Part shown: positions 24,416 through 33,148 of the stretch, piece by piece
Position numbering within the stretch: position 1 is the first letter of the stretch
How the letters are laid out: each line of letters opens with the position of its first letter
Origin: CAVPUA01 sp963828015
GTDB taxonomy: Bacteria; Actinomycetota; Actinomycetes; Mycobacteriales; Jatrophihabitantaceae
Assembly: GCA_963828015.1 (NCBI GenBank)
Contig: CAWHCD010000004.1
Span: forward strand, 682,001 to 746,000
Direction of reading: 5' to 3'
Length of the DNA: 64,000 nucleotides
Translations under genes and position numbers: made by a program
The notes under the pieces: generated by a model
Told to the model about the DNA's origin: nothing
Database searches by the model: none
The model's input: only the letters and a program-made list of their open reading frames with translations

Positions 24416-25033
24416 ATCCCGACAAACGTGCCGCTGTCGCCGCCGCCGCGGGCCGCGGCGCTGCGTCGATAGATCTCGTTGATCGCGACGCCGACCGCTT
24501 CGGCCGCGGCCCGTGGTGCGTCGTCGGCGGACGGGGCGCTCGACAGGAGGCCGAACGGGCCGCTCAGCGCGACGACGAGCTTCATCGGCGTACTCGTCGA
24601 GCAGCTCGGGTCCCGCGCGATCTGCTCCAGGCGGGCGGCCAGCATCGCGTAGCGCCGGGCGTCGGTCTCGTAGCGACGTTGGCTGGCGCAGGTCAGGCAG
24701 CGCTTGACGCTGCCACCCATCGGCGTCGATGAGGACGCTGACCATGTCGACCGCGCGCAATGAGCCGCCGCGGATCCACCGGTCGAGGGTCAGGCCCGGC
24801 GTCGTGAGCAGCTGGTGCACGGCCAGGTCGCGGTAGCCGATGCCGGTGGGTTCGGTGTCGATCAGCATCGTCGCTGGATCATCGCCGGTCTCGATCGTGT
24901 CCGCCAGTACGAGGTCGCACACGATGCCCGCCCGCAGGGCGACGTCCCAGAGCCGATTGGCATCCAGGCGCCCGGAGCGATTGATGCCCAGTCGCAGCAG
25001 CGTCTCGGGAATGCTCGCGCTGCCCTCGCTCAC
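24412..25033 (-). pseudogene. Unrecognised ~205-residue protein gene with a single-base frameshift
   Basis: From GTG 25033, one frame gives ~104 residues (PETLLRLGINRSGRLDANRL, then DLVLADTIETGDDPATMLID and LTTPGLTLDRWIRGG). At the GGG run 24718-24720, skipping one G switches to the frame that continues GGSVKRCLTCASQRRYETDA, then ARYAMLAARLEQIARDPS, through MKLVVALSGPFGLL, to the stop at 24412, which overlaps the capA start. The joined product is soluble and helical. The layout loosely recalls GOLPH3/GPP34-type phosphoproteins, but I would not assign it. Staying in the first frame would fuse it to arginine-rich nonsense and then capA. Confidence 0.55.
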
Positions 25034-25045
25034 CGGGGCCCCGGA

Positions 25046-25876
25046 TTAGTCAGTGGTGCGGCGCACGCCGAGCAGGATGTCATCCCACGCCGGGACCTGC
25101 TGGCGGCCGGAGCGCTTCACCGGGTCGGCCAGCCGCAGCGGCAGGGCCGGGGTGTCGGAGTCGGCCTCCTGGTCGAAGACCTCTTCGATGATCGGCTCGG
25201 GCAACGGACCGGTCAGGTTCTCGGACAGGTCGAGTTGCTCGGCGGCGATGTCGGCCTCGACCTCGGGCTCCAGGGCCGGGACGACGTGCACGACCGGTCG
25301 GATCGGCCGATCCGAGAGCAGATCGGACGCGGTCTCATCCAGCGGGCTGACCAGGCGGTGGGTCAGCGAGACGGCCCACCGCGCGATGCGCTCGGTGTCG
25401 CCACCGAGCCAGCCGGCCGAGACGACCCAGACGGCGTCGTCGCGTCGGTAGGCGTCCCAGCTGACCTGGGCGGGATCGATGCCGTGCTCAGCGAAGCGCC
25501 GGTCGACGCAATCGCCGAAGGAGACCAGCTGGCCCTCGGGAGTGCTCTGCCGCGCGCGCGCCCGGCGGGCCTCGACGGTGATCCGGGTGCGTTCCTCGAG
25601 CACCGGGCGGGCGAAGCGCAGGACCTTGTCGAGGGCCATGCCGGAGCTCTCGGCCAGCGATTCCGGGCTTTCCCCGGCGCGGGTGCGCATCTGAATCTCT
25701 CGGGGCGACAGGTCCGGTACGGAAGACCCTGTGCTCACGGCGCTCAGTGGTGCGGTCTCGATGGTCATATGCAGGGACTCCCCGAGCTCCAGGCTGAACT
25801 GTTTCTCGCCGTCCAACGTCTCGACCACGACGCGACCCGGACTGACGTCCGGGCCGACGAATCGCAGTACACGCAT
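25046..25876 (-). CDS. sepH: Septation protein SepH (DUF3071)
   Basis: 276 residues. N-terminal DUF3071 domain of ~170 residues: MRVLRFVGPDVSPGRVVVE, then LSPREIQMRTRAGESPESLA and GMALDKVLRFARPVLEERTRI, a helix-turn-helix-like segment, followed by SWDAYRRDDAVWVVSAGW. A disordered acidic region (VEADIAAEQLDL) follows, and the conserved C-terminal tail QQVPAWDDILLGVR. SepH binds FtsZ and promotes its assembly into rings in actinobacteria. ATG at 25876. It stands 12 bases upstream of the frameshifted gene and is transcribed in the same direction as serC, 58 bases after it. Confidence 0.92.
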   Translation of the reverse strand: MRVLRFVGPDVSPGRVVVETLDGEKQFSLELGESLHMTIETAPLSAVSTGSSVPDLSPREIQMRTRAGESPESLAESSGMALDKVLRFARPVLEERTRITVEARRARARQSTPEGQLVSFGDCVDRRFAEHGIDPAQVSWDAYRRDDAVWVVSAGWLGGDTERIARWAVSLTHRLVSPLDETASDLLSDRPIRPVVHVVPALEPEVEADIAAEQLDLSENLTGPLPEPIIEEVFDQEADSDTPALPLRLADPVKRSGRQQVPAWDDILLGVRRTTD

Positions 25877-25934
25877 GCTCCCAAGATAGGTTCCACCGGA
25901 GCGTTTGCGGGTAGCACACGCCGCAGCGACGGCC

Positions 25935-27038
25935 TCAGATGCGCTCCACCACGTAGTCGATGCACTGGGTCAGCGCGGTGACATCGTCGGGGTCGACGGC
26001 CGGATACATCCCGACCCGCAGCTGGTTGCGGCCCAGGCCACGGTAGGGCTCGGTATCGACGATGCCGTTGGCCCGCAGAGTGCGGGCCACGGTGGCGGCA
26101 TCGACGCCGTCGGCGAAGTCGATCGTGGCGACCACCGGGCTGCGCAGCGCCGGATCGGTCACGAACGGGGTGGCGAACGTGGACGCCTCGGCCCAGCTGT
26201 AGAGCCGGCCGGAGGACTCGGCCGTGCGCTTGGCCGCCCAGGCCAGCCCGCCCTGCTCCAGGAGCCAGTCGACCTGATGGGCCAACAGCCAGAGGGTGGC
26301 GATGGCGGGCGTGTTGTAGGTCTGGTCCTTGCCGCTGTTCTCGATCGCCAGGCGCAGGTCCAGCGACGGCGGCTGCCACCGCAGCTGGCTCAGGGCAGCG
26401 ACCCGCTCGAGCGCGGCGGGCGACAGGACGGCCAGCCAGAGCCCGCCCTCGGAGGCGAACGCCTTCTGCGGCGCGAAGTAGTAGGCGTCGGTCTGGGTCA
26501 CGTCGACGTCGACGCCGCCGGCGGCGCTCGTGCCGTCGACGAGCATCAGCGCGTCGCCGGCCAGGCGGCGCACCGGCATCAGCACCCCGGTGGACGTCTC
26601 GTTGTGCGGCCAGGCGTAGGCGTCGACCTGGGCCTCGATGCGGGCGTGCGGGGCCGAACCGTATTCGGAGCGGATGACGGTGGGCGAACCCAGAAACGGG
26701 GCCCCGGCGGCGACCGCGGCGAACTTGGCCGAGAACTCCCCGCAGACCAAGTGTTGCGAGTGCTGGTGAATCAGGCCGAACGCGGCCGCGTCCCAGAACG
26801 CCGTCGCGCCCCCGTTGCCCAGCACGACCTGGTAGCCATCGGGGGCGTCGAAGAGCGTGCGCAGACCGGCCCGGATGCGCCCGACGATGTTCTTGATCGG
26901 CGCCTGCCGATGGCTGGTTCCGAGCAGGGCGGCTTGTTCGGTCAAGCTGGCCACCGCAGGCAGCGGAACCTTGGAGGGTCCCGATCCGAATCGGCCGTCG
27001 ACGGGTCGCAGCGTCTCGGGGATGACGAGTTCAGTCAC
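25935..27038 (-). CDS. serC: Phosphoserine transaminase
   Basis: 367 residues, PLP-dependent class V aminotransferase of the actinobacterial SerC type. It converts 3-phosphohydroxypyruvate to phosphoserine in serine synthesis. Seen: DGRFGSGPSKV at the N-terminus, GNGGATAFWDAA (cofactor phosphate-binding glycine region), AWPHNETSTGVL, LMLVDGTSAAGG with the PLP-ring aspartate, and YYFAPQKAFASEGGLWLA with the Schiff-base lysine. The C-terminus GLGRNQLRVGMYPAVDPDDV fits the small domain. ATG at 27038. Apparently monocistronic or leading into sepH. Confidence 0.95.
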   Translation of the reverse strand: MTELVIPETLRPVDGRFGSGPSKVPLPAVASLTEQAALLGTSHRQAPIKNIVGRIRAGLRTLFDAPDGYQVVLGNGGATAFWDAAAFGLIHQHSQHLVCGEFSAKFAAVAAGAPFLGSPTVIRSEYGSAPHARIEAQVDAYAWPHNETSTGVLMPVRRLAGDALMLVDGTSAAGGVDVDVTQTDAYYFAPQKAFASEGGLWLAVLSPAALERVAALSQLRWQPPSLDLRLAIENSGKDQTYNTPAIATLWLLAHQVDWLLEQGGLAWAAKRTAESSGRLYSWAEASTFATPFVTDPALRSPVVATIDFADGVDAATVARTLRANGIVDTEPYRGLGRNQLRVGMYPAVDPDDVTALTQCIDYVVERI

Positions 27039-27068
27039 CCCTGCAGTGTGTCATCCGCGCCCGCGCGA

Positions 27069-27293
27069 TTAAGCGGCGTGCCGCGTCCGTTCACGAGCGG
27101 CCGCGATGTCATCGCGGGTCAGCCCGAGCATCTCGAACAGGGTCCGGGCATCAGCTCGATCCAGGGCTGAGCCGGCGACGGCCCAGGCCGCGGCCCGACG
27201 GGCCTCGGCATGCTGCTCGGCCTCGAACTGCGCCCGGGCGCTGTCGTGATCAGAGGTGGGTTGTGGCGCCCAGGCGCTCGTTTCTCCAGTCAT
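27069..27293 (-). CDS. Small protein of unknown function
   Basis: 74 residues, hydrophilic, alanine-rich helical body (QFEAEQHAEARRAAAWAVAG) with a C-terminal LFEMLGLTRDDIAAARERTR stretch. No motif recognised. ATG 27293 with AGAGGGG upstream is preferred over a start at 27332. Divergent from the GNAT gene. Confidence 0.6.
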   Translation of the reverse strand: MTGETSAWAPQPTSDHDSARAQFEAEQHAEARRAAAWAVAGSALDRADARTLFEMLGLTRDDIAAARERTRHAA

Positions 27294-27411
27294 GCCGACC
27301 CCTCTACCCATTCCGCCCGTCGGGTAAACCAAACCCAGGTAACCCTAAGATTTGCTTGAATGCGACGCGCTGGTCACGACCGCGAAATGTGCTCCGCGCA
27401 CAGTCGCAGCT

Positions 27412-28077
27412 ATGAAGTCGACGCCTGACGCGTACGCCGCCTGCCTACCCGCCGCCCGTCCGCTACCGGCCCTGGTCGCCACCGTCACCCGAGCGCCGCA
27501 CGAAGGTACGTCCCGCCACCGCGCGTTCGCTGCCGCCGCGGTGCAACCGTGGCGCCTGCGGGCCGGTGGACGTTCACTGTTGATCAGAAAGGCGACTTCG
27601 CGCGACCTCGAGGCGGTGGCCTCGATGCACCGGCGCAGCTCCGCGGCCAGCTTGCTGGAGCGTTACCGTCTCGGTGGCCGGGCGCCGTCGGTCATCGCCG
27701 TCGCGCAGCTGTTGCACAGCCCTCTGGCGTTCGTGGCCGTGGAGCCCAAGGGCGCGGTGATCGCCCTGGCGGTCGCCCAGAGCGATCCGCATCACGGTCG
27801 CAACTCGGCTCAGGTCGGCGTGCTCGTGCAAGATTCCTGGCAGGGAATAGGGATCGGCCGCGAGCTGCTGGCGCAGGTCTCGGGGGCGGCGTTGGTCGCC
27901 GGCTATGACGAACTGATCGGCTACCCGGGCGAGTCCGTACTGCCCGCCGCGGCCTTCATGGCTCGCACCGGATCGACGCGCATCGTCGCCGATGCCGAGG
28001 TGTCCCACCTGCATACGGTGGTCCCGGCCATGGCGGCGATGGGCCTCGGCGCCGTCCGCGAGCAACTGGCCGGCTGA
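27412..28077 (+). CDS. GNAT family N-acetyltransferase
   Basis: 221 residues. After an alanine-rich N-terminal ~55 residues, a GNAT domain begins at LLIRKATSRDLEAVASMHRRSSAASLLERYRLG, with beta strand 4 and the acetyl-CoA pyrophosphate loop VGVLVQDSWQGIGIGRELLAQV (Q-x-x-G-x-G). The C-terminal part (ELIGYPGESVLPAAAFMARTG) is the usual strand 5/helix 4. The substrate cannot be read from sequence. ATG 27412 chosen; an in-frame ATG at 27352 would add a stretch with no domain character. The first ~40 residues are uncertain. Confidence 0.8.
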   Translation: MKSTPDAYAACLPAARPLPALVATVTRAPHEGTSRHRAFAAAAVQPWRLRAGGRSLLIRKATSRDLEAVASMHRRSSAASLLERYRLGGRAPSVIAVAQLLHSPLAFVAVEPKGAVIALAVAQSDPHHGRNSAQVGVLVQDSWQGIGIGRELLAQVSGAALVAGYDELIGYPGESVLPAAAFMARTGSTRIVADAEVSHLHTVVPAMAAMGLGAVREQLAG

Positions 28078-28103
28078 ATCAGCTGAGTCGGCGCCGCAAT
28101 CGG

Positions 28104-28919
28104 CTAGACCGGTGCGACCGCGCCCCATTCGACGCTGAACTCACCCGCTCGCCAACGGGCCGGTCGGCCGACCACCGGCCAGGTGCGGGCCACTGCCTCG
28201 CAGGCCGCCGTCCACCGCTGCCGCGGGCCGAATGCGCTCAGCGGGGCGGCCGCATCCCAGGCCTGGTCCAGCTCCTGCAGTAGCCGGTGGATCGGCTGAC
28301 CGGCGACGTTGTGGTGGATCAACGCCTTGGGTAGTCGTTCGGCCAATGCGCTCGGTCGCGGTAGCTGGGCCAGACTGGCGGCCAGCGTGAACGACCGCGG
28401 CCCGTCGACATCGAGTAGCACCCAGCTGGCCCGCCGCCCCAGCTCATCGCTGGTGCCCTCCACCAACCAGCCGCCCGGTGCGAGGTTGTCGCACATGGTC
28501 GCCCAGGCGTTCGCCGCCGCGGCCTCGTCGTACTGGCGCAGGACGTTCGCGGCCCGCACCAGCACTGGACGCTGCCCCGCGAACTCGAAGCCCCCCACGG
28601 CGAAGTCCAGTCGCGGTGGATCGGCGGCGAGGGCGGCGGCGCGCACCCGCTCGGGGTCGATCTCCACGCCGAGCACGCGGACGTCGGAGCGCACCCGGGC
28701 CAGCCGCGCGGCCAGCTCGACGGCGGTCACCGCCGAGGCTCCGAAGCCGAGATCCACCACGAGCGGGTCGCCGGCCTTGCGCAGGGCCGGTCCGAGGGTG
28801 GCGGTGATCCAGCGATCCATGCGGCGCAGCCGGTTCGGATTGGTCGTGCCCCGGGTCGCCACGCCCAGGGCGCGCGCCCGCCCAGCGGCCAGCCGGGGCC
28901 GGCGCGGCGAGGTGGACAC
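28104..28919 (-). CDS. Class I SAM-dependent methyltransferase-like protein
   Basis: 271 residues. Motif I LVVDLGFGASAVTAVELAARL, motif II region VLGVEIDPERVRAA, and a later NLAPGGWLVEGTSDELG typical of class I methyltransferases. The opening TRGTTNPNRLRRMDRWI suggests a nucleic-acid or basic partner. Substrate unknown. GTG 28919 chosen; the longer frame upstream is antisense to murB. It is divergent from murB, 49 bases apart, and convergent with the GNAT gene. Confidence 0.78.
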   Translation of the reverse strand: MSTSPRRPRLAAGRARALGVATRGTTNPNRLRRMDRWITATLGPALRKAGDPLVVDLGFGASAVTAVELAARLARVRSDVRVLGVEIDPERVRAAALAADPPRLDFAVGGFEFAGQRPVLVRAANVLRQYDEAAAANAWATMCDNLAPGGWLVEGTSDELGRRASWVLLDVDGPRSFTLAASLAQLPRPSALAERLPKALIHHNVAGQPIHRLLQELDQAWDAAAPLSAFGPRQRWTAACEAVARTWPVVGRPARWRAGEFSVEWGAVAPV

Positions 28920-28968
28920 CGCCAGACGGTAGCGTCGTCGGCACGCGTACCCGGTAGCGTCGCCAGCC

Positions 28969-29964
28969 GTGGACATGCGGCTGGCGGACGTGACGACGCT
29001 GCGCCTCGGCGGTCCGGCGGCGCGGGTCGTCGAGGCGAGGTCCACCCCCGAGCTGGTAGACGCCGTCCGCAGCGCCGATGCCGCCGGGGAACCGGTGCTG
29101 CTGGTCAGCGGCGGCAGCAACCTTCTGGTCGCCGACGAGGGCTGGCCCGGCGTGGTCATCCTGGTCCGCAACGACGGGTACGAGACGCAGGGCGAACTCG
29201 TACGCGTCAACGCCGGCCAGCCCTGGGACGAGTTCGTCGCCGCCACCGTCGAGCAGGGATGGTCGGGCCTGGCCGCGATGAGTGGCATTCCCGGCCGGGC
29301 CGGCGCGACGCCGATCCAGAACGTCGGTGCCTACGGCAGCGAGGTGTCGGACTCGATCACCGCGCTGACCGTCCTCGACCGCACGAGCGGTGAGATCGCG
29401 CAGTGGGAGCCGGCACGGTTCGGGTTCGGCTTTCGGACGAGCGCGTTCAAGCACACCGATCGCTTCGTGGTACTCGACGTGACCTTCGCGCTCTCCCGCT
29501 CGGGCCTCGCCCCGCCCGTGACCTATCTCGAGCTGGCCCGCCGGCTGGGCGTGAGCCCGGGCGAACGAGCCCCGTCGGCCGAGGTGCGAGAGGTGGTCCT
29601 GGAGCTGCGCCGCAGCAAGGGGATGCTGCTGGACGCGGACGATCACGACACCTGGAGCGTTGGCTCGTTCTTCGTGAACCCGTTCGTCGATGCGGCGCTG
29701 GCACCGCCGGACTGCCCGCAGTGGGAGGTCGACGGCCAGCTCAAGCTCTCGGCTGCCTGGCTGATCGAGCAGGCCGGCTTTCCGCGCGGCTACGGCACCG
29801 AACACGTCCGCGTGTCGACCAAGCACACGTTGGCCCTGACCAATCGCGGGAGCGCCACGACCGCCCAGCTGCTCGATCTCGCGGCCGAGATCCGCGACGG
29901 CGTAGCGGATCGGTTCGGCATCCGGTTGCGGCCCGAGGCGCACCTGGTCGGCGTCACGCTTTGA
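28969..29964 (+). CDS. murB: UDP-N-acetylenolpyruvoylglucosamine reductase
   Basis: 331 residues. FAD enzyme that reduces the enolpyruvyl group to give UDP-MurNAc for peptidoglycan. Visible: TTLRLGGPAARVVEA, LLVSGGSNLLVADEGW (FAD binding), MSGIPGRAGATPIQNVGAYGSE, FGFRTSAFK with the catalytic arginine, SVGSFFVNPF with the proton-donor serine, and GTEHVRVSTKHTLALTNRG with the C-terminal glutamate. The full set of active-site residues is present. An earlier in-frame start is excluded by the divergent gene; a second ATG two codons in (28975) is possible. Confidence 0.95.
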   Translation: MDMRLADVTTLRLGGPAARVVEARSTPELVDAVRSADAAGEPVLLVSGGSNLLVADEGWPGVVILVRNDGYETQGELVRVNAGQPWDEFVAATVEQGWSGLAAMSGIPGRAGATPIQNVGAYGSEVSDSITALTVLDRTSGEIAQWEPARFGFGFRTSAFKHTDRFVVLDVTFALSRSGLAPPVTYLELARRLGVSPGERAPSAEVREVVLELRRSKGMLLDADDHDTWSVGSFFVNPFVDAALAPPDCPQWEVDGQLKLSAAWLIEQAGFPRGYGTEHVRVSTKHTLALTNRGSATTAQLLDLAAEIRDGVADRFGIRLRPEAHLVGVTL

Positions 29965-30084
29965 CCGACGAATTCCGTTGAGTGCCGCCCCAATTACCCT
30001 GTTATCCGTCGTAGATGGCAGCCAATCCGGCGTGTAGCGTCAATGCTCGACGTCCTTCTCGCGGCAATTCTTCGGCAGGGGTGA

Positions 30085-31518
30085 GTGACTGTGCGGACGG
30101 TTCAGAACTTCGTCAACGGCGAACTGGTCGACTCGGCGAGTGGGCGGCGGGCCGACCTGATCGATCCGTCGACGGGTGAGGTCTTCGGCTCGGCGCCGGT
30201 GTCGGACGAGCAGGACGTCGACCGCGCCTACCACGCAGCGTCGAATGCGTTCGAGGCCTGGCGCGACACGACGCCGAGCGAGCGGCAGCGGGCGTTGCTG
30301 CGCTTCGCCGATGCCCTCGAGGCCCGCAGCGAAGAGATCATCGCGGCCGAATGCGAGAACACCGGCAAGCCGATCGCCATGACGACCAGTGAGGAGATGC
30401 CGCCGGCGCTGGATCAGATCCGCTTCTTCGCCGGGGCGGCCCGCCTGCTCGAAGGGCGCAGTGCCGGCGAGTACATGCAGGGTCACACGTCCTACGTCCG
30501 CCGCGAGCCCGTCGGCGTCGTCGGGCAGGTCGCGCCCTGGAACTACCCGATGATGATGGCGGTCTGGAAGTTTGCTCCGGCGCTGGCCGCCGGTAACTGT
30601 GTCGTGCTCAAGCCGTCGGACACCACGCCGGTGTCGAGTGTGCTGATGGCTGAGATCGCCGGCGAGTTCTTCCCGCCCGGCGTCTTCAACGTCATCTGCG
30701 GCGACCGTGACACCGGCCGGGCCGTGGTCTCGCACAAGACGCCGGCCATGGTCTCGATCACGGGGTCGACGCGCGCGGGCTATGAGGTCGCCGCCGCCGC
30801 GGCGAAGGATCTCAAGCGCACGCACCTCGAACTCGGCGGCAAGGCGCCGGTGATCGTGTTCGACGACGCCGATATCGAGAATGCCGCGGAAAACATTGCC
30901 ATTGCCGGCTACTTCAACGCCGGCCAGGACTGCACGGCGGCCACCCGGGTGCTGGTCGCGCCGCGCATCGCCGCCGACTTCGCCGATGCGCTGGCCGACC
31001 AGGCTCGCAACACCAAGATCGGTGCGCCGGCAGACGACGACATCCTCTACGGCCCGCTCAACAACGCCAGCCAACTCGAGCGCGTGGGCGGCATGCTCAG
31101 CCGGCTTCCTGACCACGCGCGAGTATTGGCTGGTGGCTCCCGCAAGGGTGATCGGGGCTACTTCTGGGAGCCCACGGTCGTCGCCGACCTGCGCCAGGAC
31201 GACGAGGTGATCCAGGACGAGATCTTCGGGCCGGTGATCACCGTGCAGCAGTTCACCGACGAGGACGAAGCCGTGCTCTGGGCCAACGGGGTCGAGTACG
31301 GGCTGGCCTCCAGCGTCTGGACCAAGGACCACGGGCGGGCGATGCGCGTCTCGCGGCGCCTGGACTTCGGCTGCGTGTGGGTCAACTGCCACATCCCGAT
31401 CGTCGCCGAGATGCCGCACGGCGGGTTCAAGCACTCCGGCTACGGCAAGGACCTGTCGGTCTACGGGCTCGAGGACTACACCCGGATCAAGCACGTCATG
31501 CACAACATCGACTTCTGA
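30085..31518 (+). CDS. Aldehyde dehydrogenase, gamma-aminobutyraldehyde dehydrogenase type
   Basis: 477-residue NAD(P)-dependent aldehyde dehydrogenase. VAPWNYPMMMAVWKFAPALA (cofactor region), LELGGKAPVIVF with the general-base glutamate and AGQDCTAATRVLV with the catalytic cysteine are present. The C-terminus GGFKHSGYGKDLSVYGLEDYTRIKH is characteristic of 4-aminobutyraldehyde/betaine-aldehyde enzymes (PatD-like). It would oxidise 4-aminobutanal, from putrescine, to GABA, which the next gene transaminates. GTG 30085 has GCAGGGG upstream; a second GTG at 30091 is possible. 20 bases separate it from gabT. Confidence 0.85.
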   Translation: MTVRTVQNFVNGELVDSASGRRADLIDPSTGEVFGSAPVSDEQDVDRAYHAASNAFEAWRDTTPSERQRALLRFADALEARSEEIIAAECENTGKPIAMTTSEEMPPALDQIRFFAGAARLLEGRSAGEYMQGHTSYVRREPVGVVGQVAPWNYPMMMAVWKFAPALAAGNCVVLKPSDTTPVSSVLMAEIAGEFFPPGVFNVICGDRDTGRAVVSHKTPAMVSITGSTRAGYEVAAAAAKDLKRTHLELGGKAPVIVFDDADIENAAENIAIAGYFNAGQDCTAATRVLVAPRIAADFADALADQARNTKIGAPADDDILYGPLNNASQLERVGGMLSRLPDHARVLAGGSRKGDRGYFWEPTVVADLRQDDEVIQDEIFGPVITVQQFTDEDEAVLWANGVEYGLASSVWTKDHGRAMRVSRRLDFGCVWVNCHIPIVAEMPHGGFKHSGYGKDLSVYGLEDYTRIKHVMHNIDF

Positions 31519-31538
31519 ATCGACATCCGGAGACCACC

Positions 31539-32870
31539 GTGATCGAGCAGCAGCGCATACTGGCCACCGAGATCCCCGGACCGCGCTCGCGGGCCCTGCA
31601 CGAGCGCAAGCTCAGCGCGGTGGCCTCCGGGGTGGGCACCACCTTGCCGGTCTACGTCGAACGGGCCGGCGGTGGCATCGTGGTCGATGTCGACGGCAAC
31701 CAACTGATCGACTTCGGCTCGGGCATCGCGGTGACCGGCGTCGGTAACTCCGCCCCGCGGGTGGTGGAGCGGGTGCGGTCCCAGGTCGCCGACTTCACGC
31801 ATACCTGCTTCATGATCACTCCGTACGAGGAGTACGTCGCGGTGGCCGAGAAGCTCAACGAGCTGACCCCCGGCGCGCACGCCAAGCGCAGTGCGCTGTT
31901 CAACTCCGGCGCCGAGGCGGTCGAGAACGCGATCAAGATCGCCCGGCACCACACCGGCCGCTCAGCCGTTGTCGCCTTCGACCACGCCTACCACGGCCGG
32001 ACCAACCTCACGATGGCCCTGACGGCCAAGAACATGCCGTACAAACAAGGCTTTGGCCCGTTCGCGGGCGAGATCTACCGCGTGCCGATGGCCTATCCCT
32101 ACCGCTGGCCGACCGGTCCGGAACAGTGCGCTGACGAGGCGTTCGAGGAGTTCGTCTCCCTCGTGCACGCCCAGGTCGGCGAGAGCAATACGGCGGCGGT
32201 CATCATCGAGCCGATCCAGGGCGAGGGCGGCTTCATTGTTCCTGCACCGGGCTTCCTGGCCCGCGTCGCGCAGTGGTGTACCGCCCAGGGCATCGTCTTC
32301 ATCGCCGATGAGATCCAGACCGGCTTCTGCCGCACCGGCGACTGGTTCGCCAGCGAGCACGAGGGCGTCGTCCCCGATCTGATCACGACGGCCAAGGGCA
32401 TTGCCGGCGGGTTGCCGCTGGCCGCGGTCACGGGCCGGGCCGAGATGATGGACGCCGTGCATGTGGGCGGACTGGGCGGCACCTACGGCGGTAACCCGGT
32501 CGCCTGCGCCGCGGCCCTGGGCGCGATCGAGACCATGCAGGCCGAGGATCTGACCGGGGCCGCCCGGCGCATCGAGTCGATCATGGTTGCGCGGCTCGGG
32601 GCGCTGGCCGAGAAGTACGAGGTGATCGGCGATATCCGCGGTCGCGGCGCGATGATCGCCGTTGAGCTCGTGTCGGATCGAGCGACCAAGACCCCCGACC
32701 CGGCCCGGACCGCTGCGCTGTCGGCCGCCTGCCACCGCGAAGGCCTGATCACCCTCACCGCCGGCACCTACGGCAACGTCCTGCGCTTCCTGCCGCCGCT
32801 GGTGATTGGTGAGGCTCTCCTGGGTGAGGGACTAGACATCCTCGAATCGGCATTCGCGTCTACCGTGTGA
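31539..32870 (+). CDS. gabT: 4-aminobutyrate aminotransferase
   Basis: 443 residues, PLP class III aminotransferase converting GABA and 2-oxoglutarate to succinate semialdehyde and glutamate. Features: GNQLIDFGSGIAVTGVGN, FNSGAEAVENAIKIAR, FDHAYHGRTNLTMALT, EPIQGEGGFIVPAPGFL, FIADEIQTGFCRTGDWF, and TTAKGIAGGLPLAAV with the PLP lysine. GTG at 31539 follows CCGGAGA; the frame upstream belongs to the dehydrogenase gene out of phase. Together with the preceding gene it forms the last steps of putrescine to GABA to succinate semialdehyde. No succinate semialdehyde dehydrogenase is certain in the window, though the enzyme at 37791 is another family member. Confidence 0.92.
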   Translation: MIEQQRILATEIPGPRSRALHERKLSAVASGVGTTLPVYVERAGGGIVVDVDGNQLIDFGSGIAVTGVGNSAPRVVERVRSQVADFTHTCFMITPYEEYVAVAEKLNELTPGAHAKRSALFNSGAEAVENAIKIARHHTGRSAVVAFDHAYHGRTNLTMALTAKNMPYKQGFGPFAGEIYRVPMAYPYRWPTGPEQCADEAFEEFVSLVHAQVGESNTAAVIIEPIQGEGGFIVPAPGFLARVAQWCTAQGIVFIADEIQTGFCRTGDWFASEHEGVVPDLITTAKGIAGGLPLAAVTGRAEMMDAVHVGGLGGTYGGNPVACAAALGAIETMQAEDLTGAARRIESIMVARLGALAEKYEVIGDIRGRGAMIAVELVSDRATKTPDPARTAALSAACHREGLITLTAGTYGNVLRFLPPLVIGEALLGEGLDILESAFASTV

Positions 32871-32897
32871 AGGAACTGGCCTCCTCAAGGGAGCAAT

Positions 32898-33146
32898 GTG
32901 GCAGATCAGACGGTGGTCGGACGGGTCGGCTCCGTGTGTCGCGCGATCCGCGGAGGAGAGCGTCCGGGCGAGGTCCGGGTCGTCGTCGACGGGCTCCCGC
33001 ACTACTACATCGGCTATTCCAAAGGGGCGCTCGCCCTGGGCGCCGAGATCCTGGTGATCAACAACCGGGGCGGCCGGCAGGTCGACGTCGAGCCTTGGGC
33101 AGATGCCTCGAGCGGTGCGCTCGACCGCGAGAGTGAGAGGTACTAG
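32898..33146 (+). CDS. Small NfeD-like protein preceding flotillin
   Basis: 82 residues with no membrane segment. VGRVGSVCRAIRGGERPGEVRVVVDGLPHYYIGYSKGALALGAEILVINNRGGRQVDVEPW has the beta-rich, OB-like character of the NfeD C-terminal domain, though shorter than typical NfeD. It sits two bases before the SPFH gene; NfeD and flotillin genes are classically adjacent. It probably stabilises or anchors the flotillin assembly. GTG start at 32898, after AGGGAGC. Confidence 0.7.
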   Translation: MADQTVVGRVGSVCRAIRGGERPGEVRVVVDGLPHYYIGYSKGALALGAEILVINNRGGRQVDVEPWADASSGALDRESERY

Positions 33147-33148
33147 CA

